Shown: positions 24,768 to 33,971 of the stretch, piece after piece | Layout: the number at the start of each line of letters is the position of its first letter | How positions within the stretch are numbered: the first letter of the stretch is position 1 | Source of the DNA: Rugamonas rivuli | Lineage (GTDB): Bacteria; Pseudomonadota; Gammaproteobacteria; Burkholderiales; Burkholderiaceae_D | Direction: 5' to 3' | NCBI RefSeq assembly: GCF_009380165.1 | Contig: NZ_WHUF01000006.1 | Span: forward strand, 372,001-436,000 | DNA: 64,000 bases | The notes under the pieces: model-generated | The model's database searches: none | What the model saw: the letters and a program-made list of their open reading frames with translations, nothing else | Told to the model about the DNA's origin: nothing | Translations under genes and position numbers: made by a program

Positions 24768-26105
24768 ATGAAGATGCTGAATCAGGAAGAAGCAAAACGC
24801 ATTTGCGACAAGGTGATGTCGCTGTCCAAGGCCGACGAATGCCGCGTGCAGATCAGCGGCGCCCGCAACGGCAATATCCGCTACGCGCGCAACGCGGTGT
24901 CGACCGCCGGCCTGACCGAGAACACGCAGCTGAGCATCAGCGTGGCCTTCGGCAAGCGCCAGGGCACGGCCTCGATCAATGAGTTCGACGACAAGTCGCT
25001 GGAAAAAGCCGTGCGCCGCGCCGAAGACGTGGCGCGCCTGGCGCCGGAGAATCCGGAGTTCCAGCCGGCGATCAAGAAGCAGGAATACAAAACCTCGGCC
25101 ACCTACAGCGAGGCCACGGCCGCCATCGATCCCGAATACCGCGCCGAAGTGGCTGCCGCCAGCATCAACGCCTGCCGCAAGCAGGGCCTGGTGGCTGCGG
25201 GCTTCTTCAGCGACACCACCGGCTTTGAAACGGTGGCCAATTCGAACGGCGTGTTCGGCTATCAGACGCTGAGCAATCTGGGCTTCACCGTCACCACCCG
25301 CACCGAAGACGGCCGCGGTTCCGGCTGGGCCACGCGCTCGGCCAACGATGCGAAGAAGTTCGATGCCCGCGAGGCGTCCGAGATCGCGATCGAGAAAGCG
25401 CTGAAATCGGTGGAGGCCAAGGCGCTGGAGCCGGGCCGCTACACGGTGATCCTGGAGCCGGCGGCGACGTCGGAAATCATCGGCCGCATGTTCGGCGCCT
25501 TCGATGCGCGCCAGGCCGACGAAGGCCGCAGCTTCCTGTCGAAGAAGGGCGGCGGCAACCGCCTGGGCGAGAAGCTGTTCGACGAGCAGGTCAACGTCTG
25601 GGCCGATCCGTGGGACAAGGATGTGCCGGTGCTGGCCTGGGACGGTTCGTCGATGCTGGCGCGCGAGCGCACGGATGTCATTAAGAACGGCAAGATCGAA
25701 TCGCTGGACTACACCCGCTACTGGGCGGAGAAGCAGGGCAAGCGCGCTGCGGGCCGTCATGGCAACATGATCATGGCGGGCGGCGGCAAGTCGACCGAGG
25801 AGCTGATCGCGTCGACCAAGAAGGGCGTGCTGGTCACGCGCACCTGGTACATCCGCATGGTCGATCCGCAGTCGGTGCTGCTGACCGGCTTGACGCGCGA
25901 CGGCACCTTCTACATCGAGAACGGCAAGATCAAGCATCCGATCAAGAACTTCCGCTTCAACGAAAGCCCGGTGTCGATGCTGAACAATATCGAGGAGCTG
26001 GGCAAGCCGGTGGTGATCGGCGGCGACGAAGTGCGCTTCCAGATGCTGATCCCGCCGATGAAGGTACGCGACTTTAACTTCACCTCCTTGTCGGACGCGG
26101 TTTAA
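24768..26105 (+). CDS. PmbA/TldE-family protein, copy 2
   Basis: 445 residues, paralogue of the gene at 21735, without HExxxH and without a signal peptide. Shared blocks include ARNAVSTAGL, FDARQADEGRSFLSKKG and TWYIRMVDPQSVLLTGL, conserved at both protein and DNA level. It is separated by only three bases from tldD copy 2, indicating translational coupling and an obligate pair. It precedes the DUF4159 gene by ten bases, which ties the protease cassettes to the MoxR/Bat-type genes. Confidence 0.92.
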   Translation: MKMLNQEEAKRICDKVMSLSKADECRVQISGARNGNIRYARNAVSTAGLTENTQLSISVAFGKRQGTASINEFDDKSLEKAVRRAEDVARLAPENPEFQPAIKKQEYKTSATYSEATAAIDPEYRAEVAAASINACRKQGLVAAGFFSDTTGFETVANSNGVFGYQTLSNLGFTVTTRTEDGRGSGWATRSANDAKKFDAREASEIAIEKALKSVEAKALEPGRYTVILEPAATSEIIGRMFGAFDARQADEGRSFLSKKGGGNRLGEKLFDEQVNVWADPWDKDVPVLAWDGSSMLARERTDVIKNGKIESLDYTRYWAEKQGKRAAGRHGNMIMAGGGKSTEELIASTKKGVLVTRTWYIRMVDPQSVLLTGLTRDGTFYIENGKIKHPIKNFRFNESPVSMLNNIEELGKPVVIGGDEVRFQMLIPPMKVRDFNFTSLSDAV

Positions 26106-26115
26106 AGGCGAGGTT

Positions 26116-26736
26116 GTGGCCAACTACGATTTTTATTTCACCCGCCTGACTTACGAGTCGGGCGACTGGGATGTCGATATCCGCATGCCGAGCAACGTGC
26201 TCAACTCGCTGGTCGAATACACGACCTTGCGGGTTGATCCCGTTGAGCGCATCGTCGCGCTGTCCGATCCGAAGATGCTGGAGGCGCCGTTCTGCTATTT
26301 CGCCGGCCACAAGCTGGTGCAGTTCACGCCGGCCGAGCGCAAGAACCTGGAGCGCTACATCAAGGGCGGCGGCTTCCTGTTCGTGGACGACTGCAACCAC
26401 GATATCGATGGTCTGTTCGCCAAATCGTTCGAGGCCGAAATCGCCCGTATCTTCGGGCCGAAGGCGCTGCACAAGATACCGAATACGCATCCGGTGTATT
26501 CGAGCTTCTTCCATTTCGACGGTCCGCCCAACACCAGCGTGGAGCTCAACGGCTGGGGCGACGATCTGGTGCACGACTACCTGAAGGCGGTGGAAGTCGG
26601 CGGCCGCGTGCGGCTTTTGTACAGCAACAAGGACTACGGCTGCGAGTGGGACTACGACTTCCGCAACAAGCGGTGGCTGGTGGTCGATAACACCCGCTTC
26701 GCGGTCAATATCATTCAATATGCGTTGGGAGCTTGA
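26116..26736 (+). CDS. DUF4159-family protein
   Basis: 206 residues, GTG start. It matches the DUF4159 pattern: NYDFYFTRLTYESGDWDVD near the N-terminus, then YIKGGGFLFVDDCNHD, and a C-terminal RWLVVDNTRFAVNIIQYALG. The GGGFLFVDD block resembles the GATase-like fold often seen in Bat-type operons. Function unknown. It has no signal peptide or membrane helix. Genes of this family are commonly found next to MoxR ATPase and DUF58 genes, as here. Its stop abuts the MoxR start. Confidence 0.87.
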   Translation: MANYDFYFTRLTYESGDWDVDIRMPSNVLNSLVEYTTLRVDPVERIVALSDPKMLEAPFCYFAGHKLVQFTPAERKNLERYIKGGGFLFVDDCNHDIDGLFAKSFEAEIARIFGPKALHKIPNTHPVYSSFFHFDGPPNTSVELNGWGDDLVHDYLKAVEVGGRVRLLYSNKDYGCEWDYDFRNKRWLVVDNTRFAVNIIQYALGA

Positions 26737-26738
26737 TC

Positions 26739-27737
26739 TTGGATAGTGCAATCGCCTGGAGCGAAAATGAAATCGGCGCGCTGAGCGCCAAGGTGGCGGC
26801 GCTGAAGGCGAGCATGTCCCGTGTGATCATCGGGCAGGAAAACGTGATCGATTCGCTGATCATCTGTTTGCTGGCCGGCGGCCATGCGCTGGTGGAGGGC
26901 GTGCCGGGACTGGGCAAGACGCTGCTGGTGAAGTCGCTGTCGCAGGCGACGGACATGGACTTCCACCGCGTGCAGTTCACGCCGGACCTGATGCCGTCGG
27001 ATATCGTTGGCACCGAGATCCTGGAAGAAGACCATGCGACGCGCAAGCGCGAGTTCCGCTTCCAGCAAGGGCCGGTGTTCACGCAGGTGCTGCTGGCGGA
27101 CGAGATCAACCGCGCGCCGCCGAAGACGCAGTCGGCGCTGCTGGAGGCGATGCAGGAACGCAGCGTGACCTTCGCCGGGCAGACGCACAAGCTGCCCAAG
27201 CCTTTCTTCGTGCTGGCGACGCAGAATCCGATCGAGCAGGCCGGTACTTATCCGCTGCCGGAAGCGCAGCTGGACCGCTTCCTGCTGCGCATCGACGTGG
27301 TGTATCCGACCGAGGAAGAAGAGATCGCGATGGTTTCCGCCACCACCCACGCCGGCCTGAAAGATGCGGACCCGGTGATGGACGTGGAGACCCTGCTGCG
27401 CTTGCAGCAGCTGGTGCGCGACATCGAGATCGGCGACCATCTGCTGGCCTATGCGACGCGCCTGGTGCGCGCCACGCGCCCGGCGTTGACGACGGTGCCT
27501 GCGGTGAAGAAGCATGTAGGCTGGGGCGCGGGACCGCGCGCGGGGCAGGCGCTGGTGCTGGCCTCAAAGGCGCGCGCGCTGATGCACAACCGCCTGGCCG
27601 TCACACGCGAGGACATCGCCGAGATGCTGCTGCCGGTGCTGGCGCATCGCGTGATCCGCAACTTCGAGGCGGAAGCGGACGGTGTAGCGATTGCCGACAT
27701 CCTGCTGGCGCTGCGCGAGCATATACGCCCGGAATAA
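26739..27737 (+). CDS. MoxR-family AAA+ ATPase
   Basis: 332 residues. I take TTG 26739 as the start because GGGAG lies seven bases upstream; the in-frame TTG at 26733 is too close to that site. Walker A is GVPGLGKTLL, Walker B is LLADEINRAPPKTQSALLEAM, sensor 1 is VLATQNPIEQAGTYPLPEAQ. MoxR ATPases are chaperones that act with VWA or DUF58 proteins to assemble or activate client complexes. The next gene encodes DUF58, the usual partner. The client may be one of the membrane proteins of the operon or the TldD/PmbA pair; that is inference. Confidence 0.94.
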   Translation: MDSAIAWSENEIGALSAKVAALKASMSRVIIGQENVIDSLIICLLAGGHALVEGVPGLGKTLLVKSLSQATDMDFHRVQFTPDLMPSDIVGTEILEEDHATRKREFRFQQGPVFTQVLLADEINRAPPKTQSALLEAMQERSVTFAGQTHKLPKPFFVLATQNPIEQAGTYPLPEAQLDRFLLRIDVVYPTEEEEIAMVSATTHAGLKDADPVMDVETLLRLQQLVRDIEIGDHLLAYATRLVRATRPALTTVPAVKKHVGWGAGPRAGQALVLASKARALMHNRLAVTREDIAEMLLPVLAHRVIRNFEAEADGVAIADILLALREHIRPE

Positions 27738-27746
27738 CAGGCCGCG

Positions 27747-28661
27747 ATGCAATCGACCTTTAAACCGTCCGCCGCCACCATGACGGCGATGATGGCGCAG
27801 ACCAAGGATTTGGAGCTGGTGATCCGTCACGTGCTGGCGGGGCTGGGCCATGGCCTGCATGCGGGCCGCGAGCGCGGCGCCGGCGTGGAGTTTTCCGAGT
27901 ACCGGGCCTATGCGCCGGGCGACGAGTGGCGCCGCGTGGACTGGAAGCTGCTGGCGCGTGCGGACCGCTACTTCGTCCGCGAGGCGGAGCGCGACAGCCA
28001 TGTCGCCACCTGGCTATGGCTGGACGCCAGCGCGTCGATGGCGGAGCCCAGCCGCGATATCAACGGTGTCGACAAGCTGTGGTTCGCGCGCACCGTGCTG
28101 GCCTGTGTGGCGGCCATCGCGCAGCGGCAGGGCGACGCGTTCGGGCTGGTGGTGTGCAGCGGCGGCAAGGTCGAGTTCACGCAAGCCTCACGCGGACCGC
28201 GCCAGTTGCAGCGCGTGCTGGCGCAGCTGGCCAAGGCCAAGCCGGAAGGCAGTCTGCCAAGCGCCGAGGTGCTGAAGGCGAACCTGCATTTCGCGCGCTC
28301 GCCGAGTTTGATATTCGCGGCCAGCGATTTCCTGGACTGGCCGTCGCCGCTGAGCGAGGCGCTGCTGCGCTTGCGCAGTCTGCGGCATGACGTGCGCCTG
28401 CTGACGTTGCGCACGCAGGCGGAGGTGGATGCCAGCTTCCGCGCCGGTGCGGCGTATCGCGATCCCGAGTTGAGCGACGGCCTGCATCGTATGACCAATG
28501 CGGACCGTGACAGTTACAGGCAGCAGAGCCGTGCGCACTTCGATGCGGTGGCGACCAGCTGCCGTCAAAACAATATCGTCCACTACGAGGCGCGTATCGA
28601 GCAGCCTTTGGGCGGCGTGCTGCGCAGCTGGTTGCAGCTGGCGGGAGCGCGCGCAAAATGA
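27747..28661 (+). CDS. DUF58-family protein (MoxR partner)
   Basis: 304 residues. The DUF58 signature is GVEFSEYRAYAPGDEWRRVDW, followed by a VWA-like region with LWLDASASM that resembles a MIDAS start (DxSxS). It has no membrane helix. DUF58 proteins are encoded next to MoxR ATPases and are regarded as their substrate-recruiting partners. It starts nine bases after the moxR stop and is followed by the BatA-like membrane protein 13 bases later. Confidence 0.92.
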   Translation: MQSTFKPSAATMTAMMAQTKDLELVIRHVLAGLGHGLHAGRERGAGVEFSEYRAYAPGDEWRRVDWKLLARADRYFVREAERDSHVATWLWLDASASMAEPSRDINGVDKLWFARTVLACVAAIAQRQGDAFGLVVCSGGKVEFTQASRGPRQLQRVLAQLAKAKPEGSLPSAEVLKANLHFARSPSLIFAASDFLDWPSPLSEALLRLRSLRHDVRLLTLRTQAEVDASFRAGAAYRDPELSDGLHRMTNADRDSYRQQSRAHFDAVATSCRQNNIVHYEARIEQPLGGVLRSWLQLAGARAK

Positions 28662-28674
28662 TGATGGGTTGTCG

Positions 28675-29736
28675 ATGCTGAGTTCTTATCCATTCTGGTG
28701 GCTTGCGTTGCCGGTGTTGCTGTTGCCGGTGTGGTGGCATCGCCAGAAGCGTCAACGTCTGAAGGCCGAGCCGCTGGCGACGGCGCGCTTCCTGCCGTCG
28801 GCCGCGCCGGAGCAGCTGCGCGTGTGGCAGTGGCGGGATCGCCTGCTGTTGCTGGTGCGCTGTCTGATGCTGGTGGCGTTGATCGCCTGGCTGGCGGCGA
28901 CCATCTTCCCGTGGCGCGGCGATACCGTGCTGCTGGATGCTGGCGCCGACAAGGCGTGGGCGGAGCAGCAGATCGCCGCCGCCGGCATGGGCGCGGCGCA
29001 GCGCATCGAGCTGCCGCCGCATGGCCTGCAATGGCTGCGCCAGCACGAACGCGATTGGCGCCCCGGCGCGCGTCTGCTGATCGTCGCCCGCGCCGACCAG
29101 GTAGCGATGCCGGCCCGCGTGCCGCAATTCAGCCACCAAGTAGACATGCGTACCAAGCTGCTGACCGCCGCTGCGCCGACCGCTGCAGCGTCGGCGCCGA
29201 CGCCGGCCGGACGCCACATCGTGCTGGCGGGCGCACAGGAGCAGGGCGTCGCGTGGCGCTCGCTGTTCGCCGCCTTCGACCGCGCTGGCGACGGCGCGAT
29301 CCGCTACACGCTCACTGCCGAACCAAGCGCCAAGACCGAATTGATCGTCTGGGACTTCACCGCCGCGCCACCCGCCGGCTGGCACGCCCCGCACTGGTGG
29401 CTTACCACCGCAACCGCCTTCCCCGAACTGGCCAACGCCTCCACGCTGACCATCAACGGCCTCACGCTGAAATACGCCGACTCCCCGCGTGGCCGCCTAT
29501 GGCTCTCCGACGCCTGGCCCCCACGCGACGCCGACACCGCGCGCTCCATCTACGAAACCTGGCAGCAGCTCAAAGCCGCCCCCGCACCGGCCTACCCGAT
29601 GCCATCGCAAACCCTGGCCGCCGCCCGCAGCGCGCCGCCCGCCATCACCGACGCCAAGCCCGCCACCTGGCTCGCGCTAGCCCTGCTCGCGCTGTTTTTA
29701 CTCGAACGGATACTGACCCATGTACGGCGAAACTAA
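28675..29736 (+). CDS. BatA-like membrane protein
   Basis: 353 residues. The N-terminus has two hydrophobic helices (YPFWWLALPVLLLPVWW and LLLLVRCLMLVALIAWLAA) in the arrangement of the aerotolerance/BatA N-terminal domain, and a third helix sits at the extreme C-terminus (LALALLALFLLERI). The central, probably periplasmic, part shows no VWA MIDAS motif. I chose ATG 28675; the ribosome site is weak, and the gene may be read by coupling to the DUF58 gene. It overlaps the next gene by 17 bases. The function is inferred from Bat-type neighbours only. Confidence 0.82.
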   Translation: MLSSYPFWWLALPVLLLPVWWHRQKRQRLKAEPLATARFLPSAAPEQLRVWQWRDRLLLLVRCLMLVALIAWLAATIFPWRGDTVLLDAGADKAWAEQQIAAAGMGAAQRIELPPHGLQWLRQHERDWRPGARLLIVARADQVAMPARVPQFSHQVDMRTKLLTAAAPTAAASAPTPAGRHIVLAGAQEQGVAWRSLFAAFDRAGDGAIRYTLTAEPSAKTELIVWDFTAAPPAGWHAPHWWLTTATAFPELANASTLTINGLTLKYADSPRGRLWLSDAWPPRDADTARSIYETWQQLKAAPAPAYPMPSQTLAAARSAPPAITDAKPATWLALALLALFLLERILTHVRRN

Positions 29737-31753
29737 AACCCTGCGCCGCCGCCTGTGGACCGCCGTGCTGCGCCGGCGCGTACCGCAATGGCTAGCCGCG
29801 CTGGCGCCGCTGGTCATCGCCCTGATCCTGCTGCACGCCGCCCGCCCACTGGTGATCGCCGCGATACTGCCATGGACCGTCTGGGTCGCCGCAGACATCT
29901 ACCGCTGGCGTTGGCGTCTCAAGCGCGAGTGGACCTCCTGGCTGGACGCCGCCATCCCCGCACTGGAAGACAGCAGCACCCTGCTGGCCGCCGACGCTAC
30001 CACGCCCATCGCCAAGCTCCAGCAGGAACGCCTGCGCGCCCGCCTGGCCTCCGCGCTGGGCGACGACGACTACCGCAGCATCGCCCGCACCCGCGTGCGC
30101 GTCGGCATCCTGCCTGTGCTGCTCAGCCTTGCCGCAGCAGGCGCCGCATGGGGCTACCACGGCAAGCAGATCGCCACCGTGCCAGCCTCAGACAGCCAGA
30201 CAGCAAAAGCCATCGTCGACGGTGAAATCTACCTGAGCGTTACGCCGCCGGCCTACACCGGCGTCAAGTCATTCGAAACCGCCGCCCGCGACCTCCAGGT
30301 GCCGCAATTCTCCGAAGTGCGCTGGTGCGTGCGCAATCCGAGCGGCGCGCAGCCTGCGGTGGAACTGGGCGACGGCCAGACCCTGCCCGTCACCGAAGCC
30401 TGCGCCGTCAAGCGTGTCGAAGAATCGCTGTTCTGGCGCGCACGCGGCAAGAACGGCACGCGCTACAACATCCGCGTCACGCCCGACCAGGCGCCGCAAG
30501 TCACCATCATCGAACCGACCGAGTTGATACACATCCTGTCCAAGGATGCCAAGACCGTGCAGATCGCCGTCACCGCCCGCGACGACTACGCCATCGTCCG
30601 CGCCAGCCTGCACATGACGCTGGCGCGCGGCAGCGGCGAGAACATCCGCTTCAGCGACCGCGAAGTGCCGCTGCCGCAATCGCCGGACCCCAAAGTCCGC
30701 AACTGGAAAAAGCAGTGGACGCTGACGGAACTGGGCATGGAACCCGGCGACGAGTTGTACTTCTTCGTCCGCGCCACCGACAACTCACCTGATAATCCGC
30801 ACACCACCCAATCGCCGACCTACACGCTGCGCCTGCCTGCGCCGGAAGCGGAGAGCCTGGAATCGACCGCCTTGCCGTCCATGGCCAAGCCCGAGAACCT
30901 GCGCAGCCAGCGCCAGATCATCATCGACACCGAACAGCTGGTGGCCGATATGCAGGCCCACCCCAACATGCCCGCCGCCACAGTGCGCGCCCGCAGCGAA
31001 GCCATCGCCTCGGACCAGGCCAAGCTGCGGCTGCGCTACGGCCAGTTCCTCGGCGAGGAATCGAGCCTGTTCGGCGACGAGCATGACCACGAAGGCGAGG
31101 AACACCACGGCGCCAGTCCGGTATTCGGCAGCGAGATGTCGGTGCTGAAGGAGTTCGGCCACGCGCACGACCAGGAAGACAACGCCACCATCTTCGACCC
31201 CAAGACCAAGGCGGTGTTGAAGCGCGCCTTGTCGGCGATGTGGGATGCCGAGAAATCGCTGCGTGCGATAAGCCCCAAACCCGCGCTGCCACCCGAGTAC
31301 AAGGCGCTCGACGCGATCAAGGAACTGCAGGCGGCGGAGCGCATCTACCTGCACCGCACGGCCTTCGTTCCTCCCGCTTTGAAGGAAGAGAAGCGCATGA
31401 GCGGCGACATCGTCGGCGTGTTGAGCTACAAGCGCGCGCAAGGTGCGGCGGACAACACGGTGCCGGCTGAGGTGCGCGAACTGGTGCAGGCCCTGTCGCA
31501 GGACGGCGCGTTGCCGGCCCTGTGGAGCAAGGCGGCGCGTGACACCATCGTCGCCCGCATCGTCGACCAGGAACAGAAATTGAGCGCCCAGCGCGCAGTG
31601 CAGGATGTGCAGGATGGCTGCGCCGCCTGCCGTGGTGAACTGCGGGCCTGGTTGCGTGGCACGCTGACGGATGCACCGGTGCTGCTGCAGGCGCGGCCTT
31701 CGACGGATACGCCGTTCCGTCAGGCCTGGAGCGGCAAGGAGCAACAGAAATGA
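29720..31753 (+). CDS. Large DUF4175-like membrane protein
   Basis: 677 residues. Two hydrophobic segments near the N-terminus (about 25-60) and a third near residue 130-150 (VGILPVLLSLAAAGAAWGY) anchor a large, probably periplasmic domain. This contains Ig-like or coiled-coil stretches, for example VTPPAYTGVKSFETAARDL, typical of DUF4175-type proteins of Bat operons. A His/Glu/Asp-rich loop (DEHDHEGEEHH, about 453-463) might bind metal. It overlaps the BatA-like gene upstream and shares an ATGA overlap with the next gene, so all three are translated together. I assign the family by neighbourhood and overall features. Confidence 0.72.
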   Translation: MYGETKTLRRRLWTAVLRRRVPQWLAALAPLVIALILLHAARPLVIAAILPWTVWVAADIYRWRWRLKREWTSWLDAAIPALEDSSTLLAADATTPIAKLQQERLRARLASALGDDDYRSIARTRVRVGILPVLLSLAAAGAAWGYHGKQIATVPASDSQTAKAIVDGEIYLSVTPPAYTGVKSFETAARDLQVPQFSEVRWCVRNPSGAQPAVELGDGQTLPVTEACAVKRVEESLFWRARGKNGTRYNIRVTPDQAPQVTIIEPTELIHILSKDAKTVQIAVTARDDYAIVRASLHMTLARGSGENIRFSDREVPLPQSPDPKVRNWKKQWTLTELGMEPGDELYFFVRATDNSPDNPHTTQSPTYTLRLPAPEAESLESTALPSMAKPENLRSQRQIIIDTEQLVADMQAHPNMPAATVRARSEAIASDQAKLRLRYGQFLGEESSLFGDEHDHEGEEHHGASPVFGSEMSVLKEFGHAHDQEDNATIFDPKTKAVLKRALSAMWDAEKSLRAISPKPALPPEYKALDAIKELQAAERIYLHRTAFVPPALKEEKRMSGDIVGVLSYKRAQGAADNTVPAEVRELVQALSQDGALPALWSKAARDTIVARIVDQEQKLSAQRAVQDVQDGCAACRGELRAWLRGTLTDAPVLLQARPSTDTPFRQAWSGKEQQK

Positions 31754-33423
31754 TGGACATGGATTTCACAGCCGCTGTCGTCACCGCGCCGGCAGTCGTA
31801 CCACTTGCCGCGCTGGCAGCCGGAATGGCCGGCGCCGTGCTGTATGGCCGCAAGCGCAAATGGATAGACGCCGCATTGATCGTCGCGGCGTCGGCATCGC
31901 TGGCCGTCGCGCTGGCGGATATCCGTTTGCCTCAAGCGGGCGACAACATTGTGGCCGTGGCGACCGATGCATCCGGCGGCATCAGCGACGTGTCCTTGCT
32001 CGCGATTCCGCGTGCGCAGTCGATCGCATTGAGCGGCGACGGCCTGCGCGAGGCGGAGTGGCGCGATCTTCCAGCACGCCGCGTGCAATGGAAGCCAGCC
32101 GCCGCCGATCTGCTGTGGCTGGACTTTCCGCGCTCGATGTCGCTCGGCCGCATCTTCACGCTGACGGTGCGGCGCGGACAGGCGCAAGCCGGTTGGCGCT
32201 TGCAGCTGCTGGCCGAGAACAAGCAGGTGCTGGCGGATTCCCAGATCGCCGCCACGGCTACGTCGCAACTGAGCGTTCAGTGGCTGCCGCCGGTGGCGGA
32301 GGCCATGGTGTTGCAGGCACGCTTGCTCGACGGCGCCGGCAAGGTGATTGCGCAAGGTCCGGTGCCGTTGCAGGTGAAGGACGCGTTGCCATTGCAGATA
32401 CAGGGCCGCTTCGATGCCCCTTCGTTCGATGCCCGTGCCTTGAACCAGCTGCTGGCCGACGGCAGCGCGATACTGGACTGGAACGTTACGCTCGGCAAAG
32501 CCGTGGCGCGCAGCGAGACCGCGCGCGCACCGTTGACGGCGCCGAATGCGGTGTTTGTCGATGCGGCGTATGTCGAGCATATGAACCCGTCGGCACGCAG
32601 CGCCTTGCTGGCGCAGACGCGGCAGGGCGTGCCGTTAGTTGTACTGGGTTCCAACGCCGCCGATGCGGGGATGTGGCAGCGCGAGTTCGGCCTGCGTCTG
32701 CGTCCGCAATCGCCGACCACGGAGAAGGAAGATACGCGCCAGTTCACCGTCGCCGGTGCTGTGCTGGCGATGCCGCCTGCGGGGCTGAATCCGGACGATA
32801 ACACCGCCGCGCCTTGGTCCGTCGTGGCGCGTGATGGCAAGAAGCTGCCGTGGCTGTGGCAGCGCGATTTGCAGCAAGGGCGCGTGGTGTGGGTGGGCGT
32901 GTCGGACTGGCACCGTTATGCGATCAGCTCACCGCAGGCATTGGCCTTGTGGTGGCAAGGTGCGATGGACAGCATCGCGCTGGCCAGCGTGCAGAAGACG
33001 GGCTGGCAGATGGTCGATCCGATGCCGTTACCCGGCTTGCGCAGCGAGATTTGCGCGCAGGGAGTGAAGGCTGGCACGGCGTTGGACGTGATGGGCGCCG
33101 CGCAGCTTCAGTTGCAGCCGCGCGCGGACAAGGCGGAAGCGGCATGCGCCGCGCTGTGGCCGCAGAAGGCCGGATGGATGACCTTCAAGGCGGCCGGCGT
33201 CGCGGAGCCGGGCTTGGAGTATGTGTATGCCCGCACCGATTGGCCGGCCTGGCAGAGGGCGCTGCGCCGCGACGCCACCGCGCTGTACGCCGCACGAGCG
33301 GGTGCCCCGGACCGCACCGTCGAAGCCGCCCAGCCACCAAGCCGTCCGGTACCGGTTGCACCGTTCGCCGTATTGTTCGCGTTGTCCATGCTGGGCCTGT
33401 GGTGGCGCGAGCAGCGTCGCTGA
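31750..33423 (+). CDS. Membrane protein of the Bat-type operon, GATase-like region
   Basis: 557 residues, last gene of the operon. Two N-terminal helices (VPLAALAAGMAGAVLYG and DAALIVAASASLAVALA), a long exported part, and a C-terminal helix (VPVAPFAVLFALSMLGLWW) followed by basic residues. The middle segment AYVEHMNPSARSALLAQTRQ followed by VPLVVLGSN looks like the glutamine-amidotransferase-like fold common in such operon members, but no catalytic Cys is evident. The start overlaps the previous stop (ATGA). The exact function is unknown. Confidence 0.72.
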   Translation: MMDMDFTAAVVTAPAVVPLAALAAGMAGAVLYGRKRKWIDAALIVAASASLAVALADIRLPQAGDNIVAVATDASGGISDVSLLAIPRAQSIALSGDGLREAEWRDLPARRVQWKPAAADLLWLDFPRSMSLGRIFTLTVRRGQAQAGWRLQLLAENKQVLADSQIAATATSQLSVQWLPPVAEAMVLQARLLDGAGKVIAQGPVPLQVKDALPLQIQGRFDAPSFDARALNQLLADGSAILDWNVTLGKAVARSETARAPLTAPNAVFVDAAYVEHMNPSARSALLAQTRQGVPLVVLGSNAADAGMWQREFGLRLRPQSPTTEKEDTRQFTVAGAVLAMPPAGLNPDDNTAAPWSVVARDGKKLPWLWQRDLQQGRVVWVGVSDWHRYAISSPQALALWWQGAMDSIALASVQKTGWQMVDPMPLPGLRSEICAQGVKAGTALDVMGAAQLQLQPRADKAEAACAALWPQKAGWMTFKAAGVAEPGLEYVYARTDWPAWQRALRRDATALYAARAGAPDRTVEAAQPPSRPVPVAPFAVLFALSMLGLWWREQRR

Positions 33424-33428
33424 CTTGC

Positions 33429-33971
33429 CTAGCGTGTGAGCCAGCTGGAAACCGCCTTGACGTAACGCGGCATGATCACATACACCATCAGCCACACGGT
33501 CAGCGCGGACGCGGACAGCTGCACCAAGGCCGATGGCAGGCCCCAGCTGCCGGTCAGCATGCGCAGGACGGCCGGAACCATTTGGGTCAGCGGATAGATG
33601 GCCGACAGCGTCAAGAGAAACTGTTTATACGGTTTCGCTTGCGGGCCGGTATAGGCTGGCGTGAACCACAATCCCATGCCCGCCCGTACGCGCTCCTCGC
33701 GCAGCAGCAGCGGCCGAAGCTCCTCCACCAGTTGGCGGCGCCGTTCCGATCCCACCCAGTCCTGCAACTGCGCGTGGGTGTCGAAATGCACCAGCAAAGT
33801 GTAGGTCGTATCGCGGCCCTTCGGCCGCATCACCGCGACACCCTGGAAGCCAGTGTAGCGTTGGCATTCCAGGGTGACGTTGGCGACCCAGGCTTCGTAC
33901 TGCGTCCTGGCCGCCGGCGCCACCGCGTGCTGCACCAGCAGCGCGGCCTGGTCTGCCGCGCCCTGGCTCAT
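33429..33971 (-). CDS. Antibiotic-biosynthesis-monooxygenase-domain membrane protein
   Basis: 180 residues. The N-terminal ABM-type dimeric ferredoxin-like domain (about 10-100) has YEAWVANVTLECQRYTGFQG and YTLLVHFDTHAQLQDWVGS. It is followed by two hydrophobic helices (about 117-170) and a short basic tail. The ABM fold occurs in small monooxygenases and in heme- or quinone-handling enzymes, and the fused membrane segments define a known subfamily of unknown role. It overlaps the ALDH stop by four bases and is the last gene of the seven-gene minus-strand operon. Confidence 0.83.
   Translation of the reverse strand: MSQGAADQAALLVQHAVAPAARTQYEAWVANVTLECQRYTGFQGVAVMRPKGRDTTYTLLVHFDTHAQLQDWVGSERRRQLVEELRPLLLREERVRAGMGLWFTPAYTGPQAKPYKQFLLTLSAIYPLTQMVPAVLRMLTGSWGLPSALVQLSASALTVWLMVYVIMPRYVKAVSSWLTR

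Noticed and set aside
23145..26123. A 992-codon open frame on the minus strand across tldD copy 2 and pmbA copy 2.
   Set aside because: It is exactly antisense to two strongly conserved genes, has His/Gly/Arg/Ala-rich composition typical of GC-rich shadow frames and no recognisable domain.
33471..33570. ABM-domain gene as a stand-alone antibiotic biosynthesis gene.
   Set aside because: The domain name is historical; the membrane fusion and operon with ALDH/GMC/WrbA give no evidence of antibiotic production.
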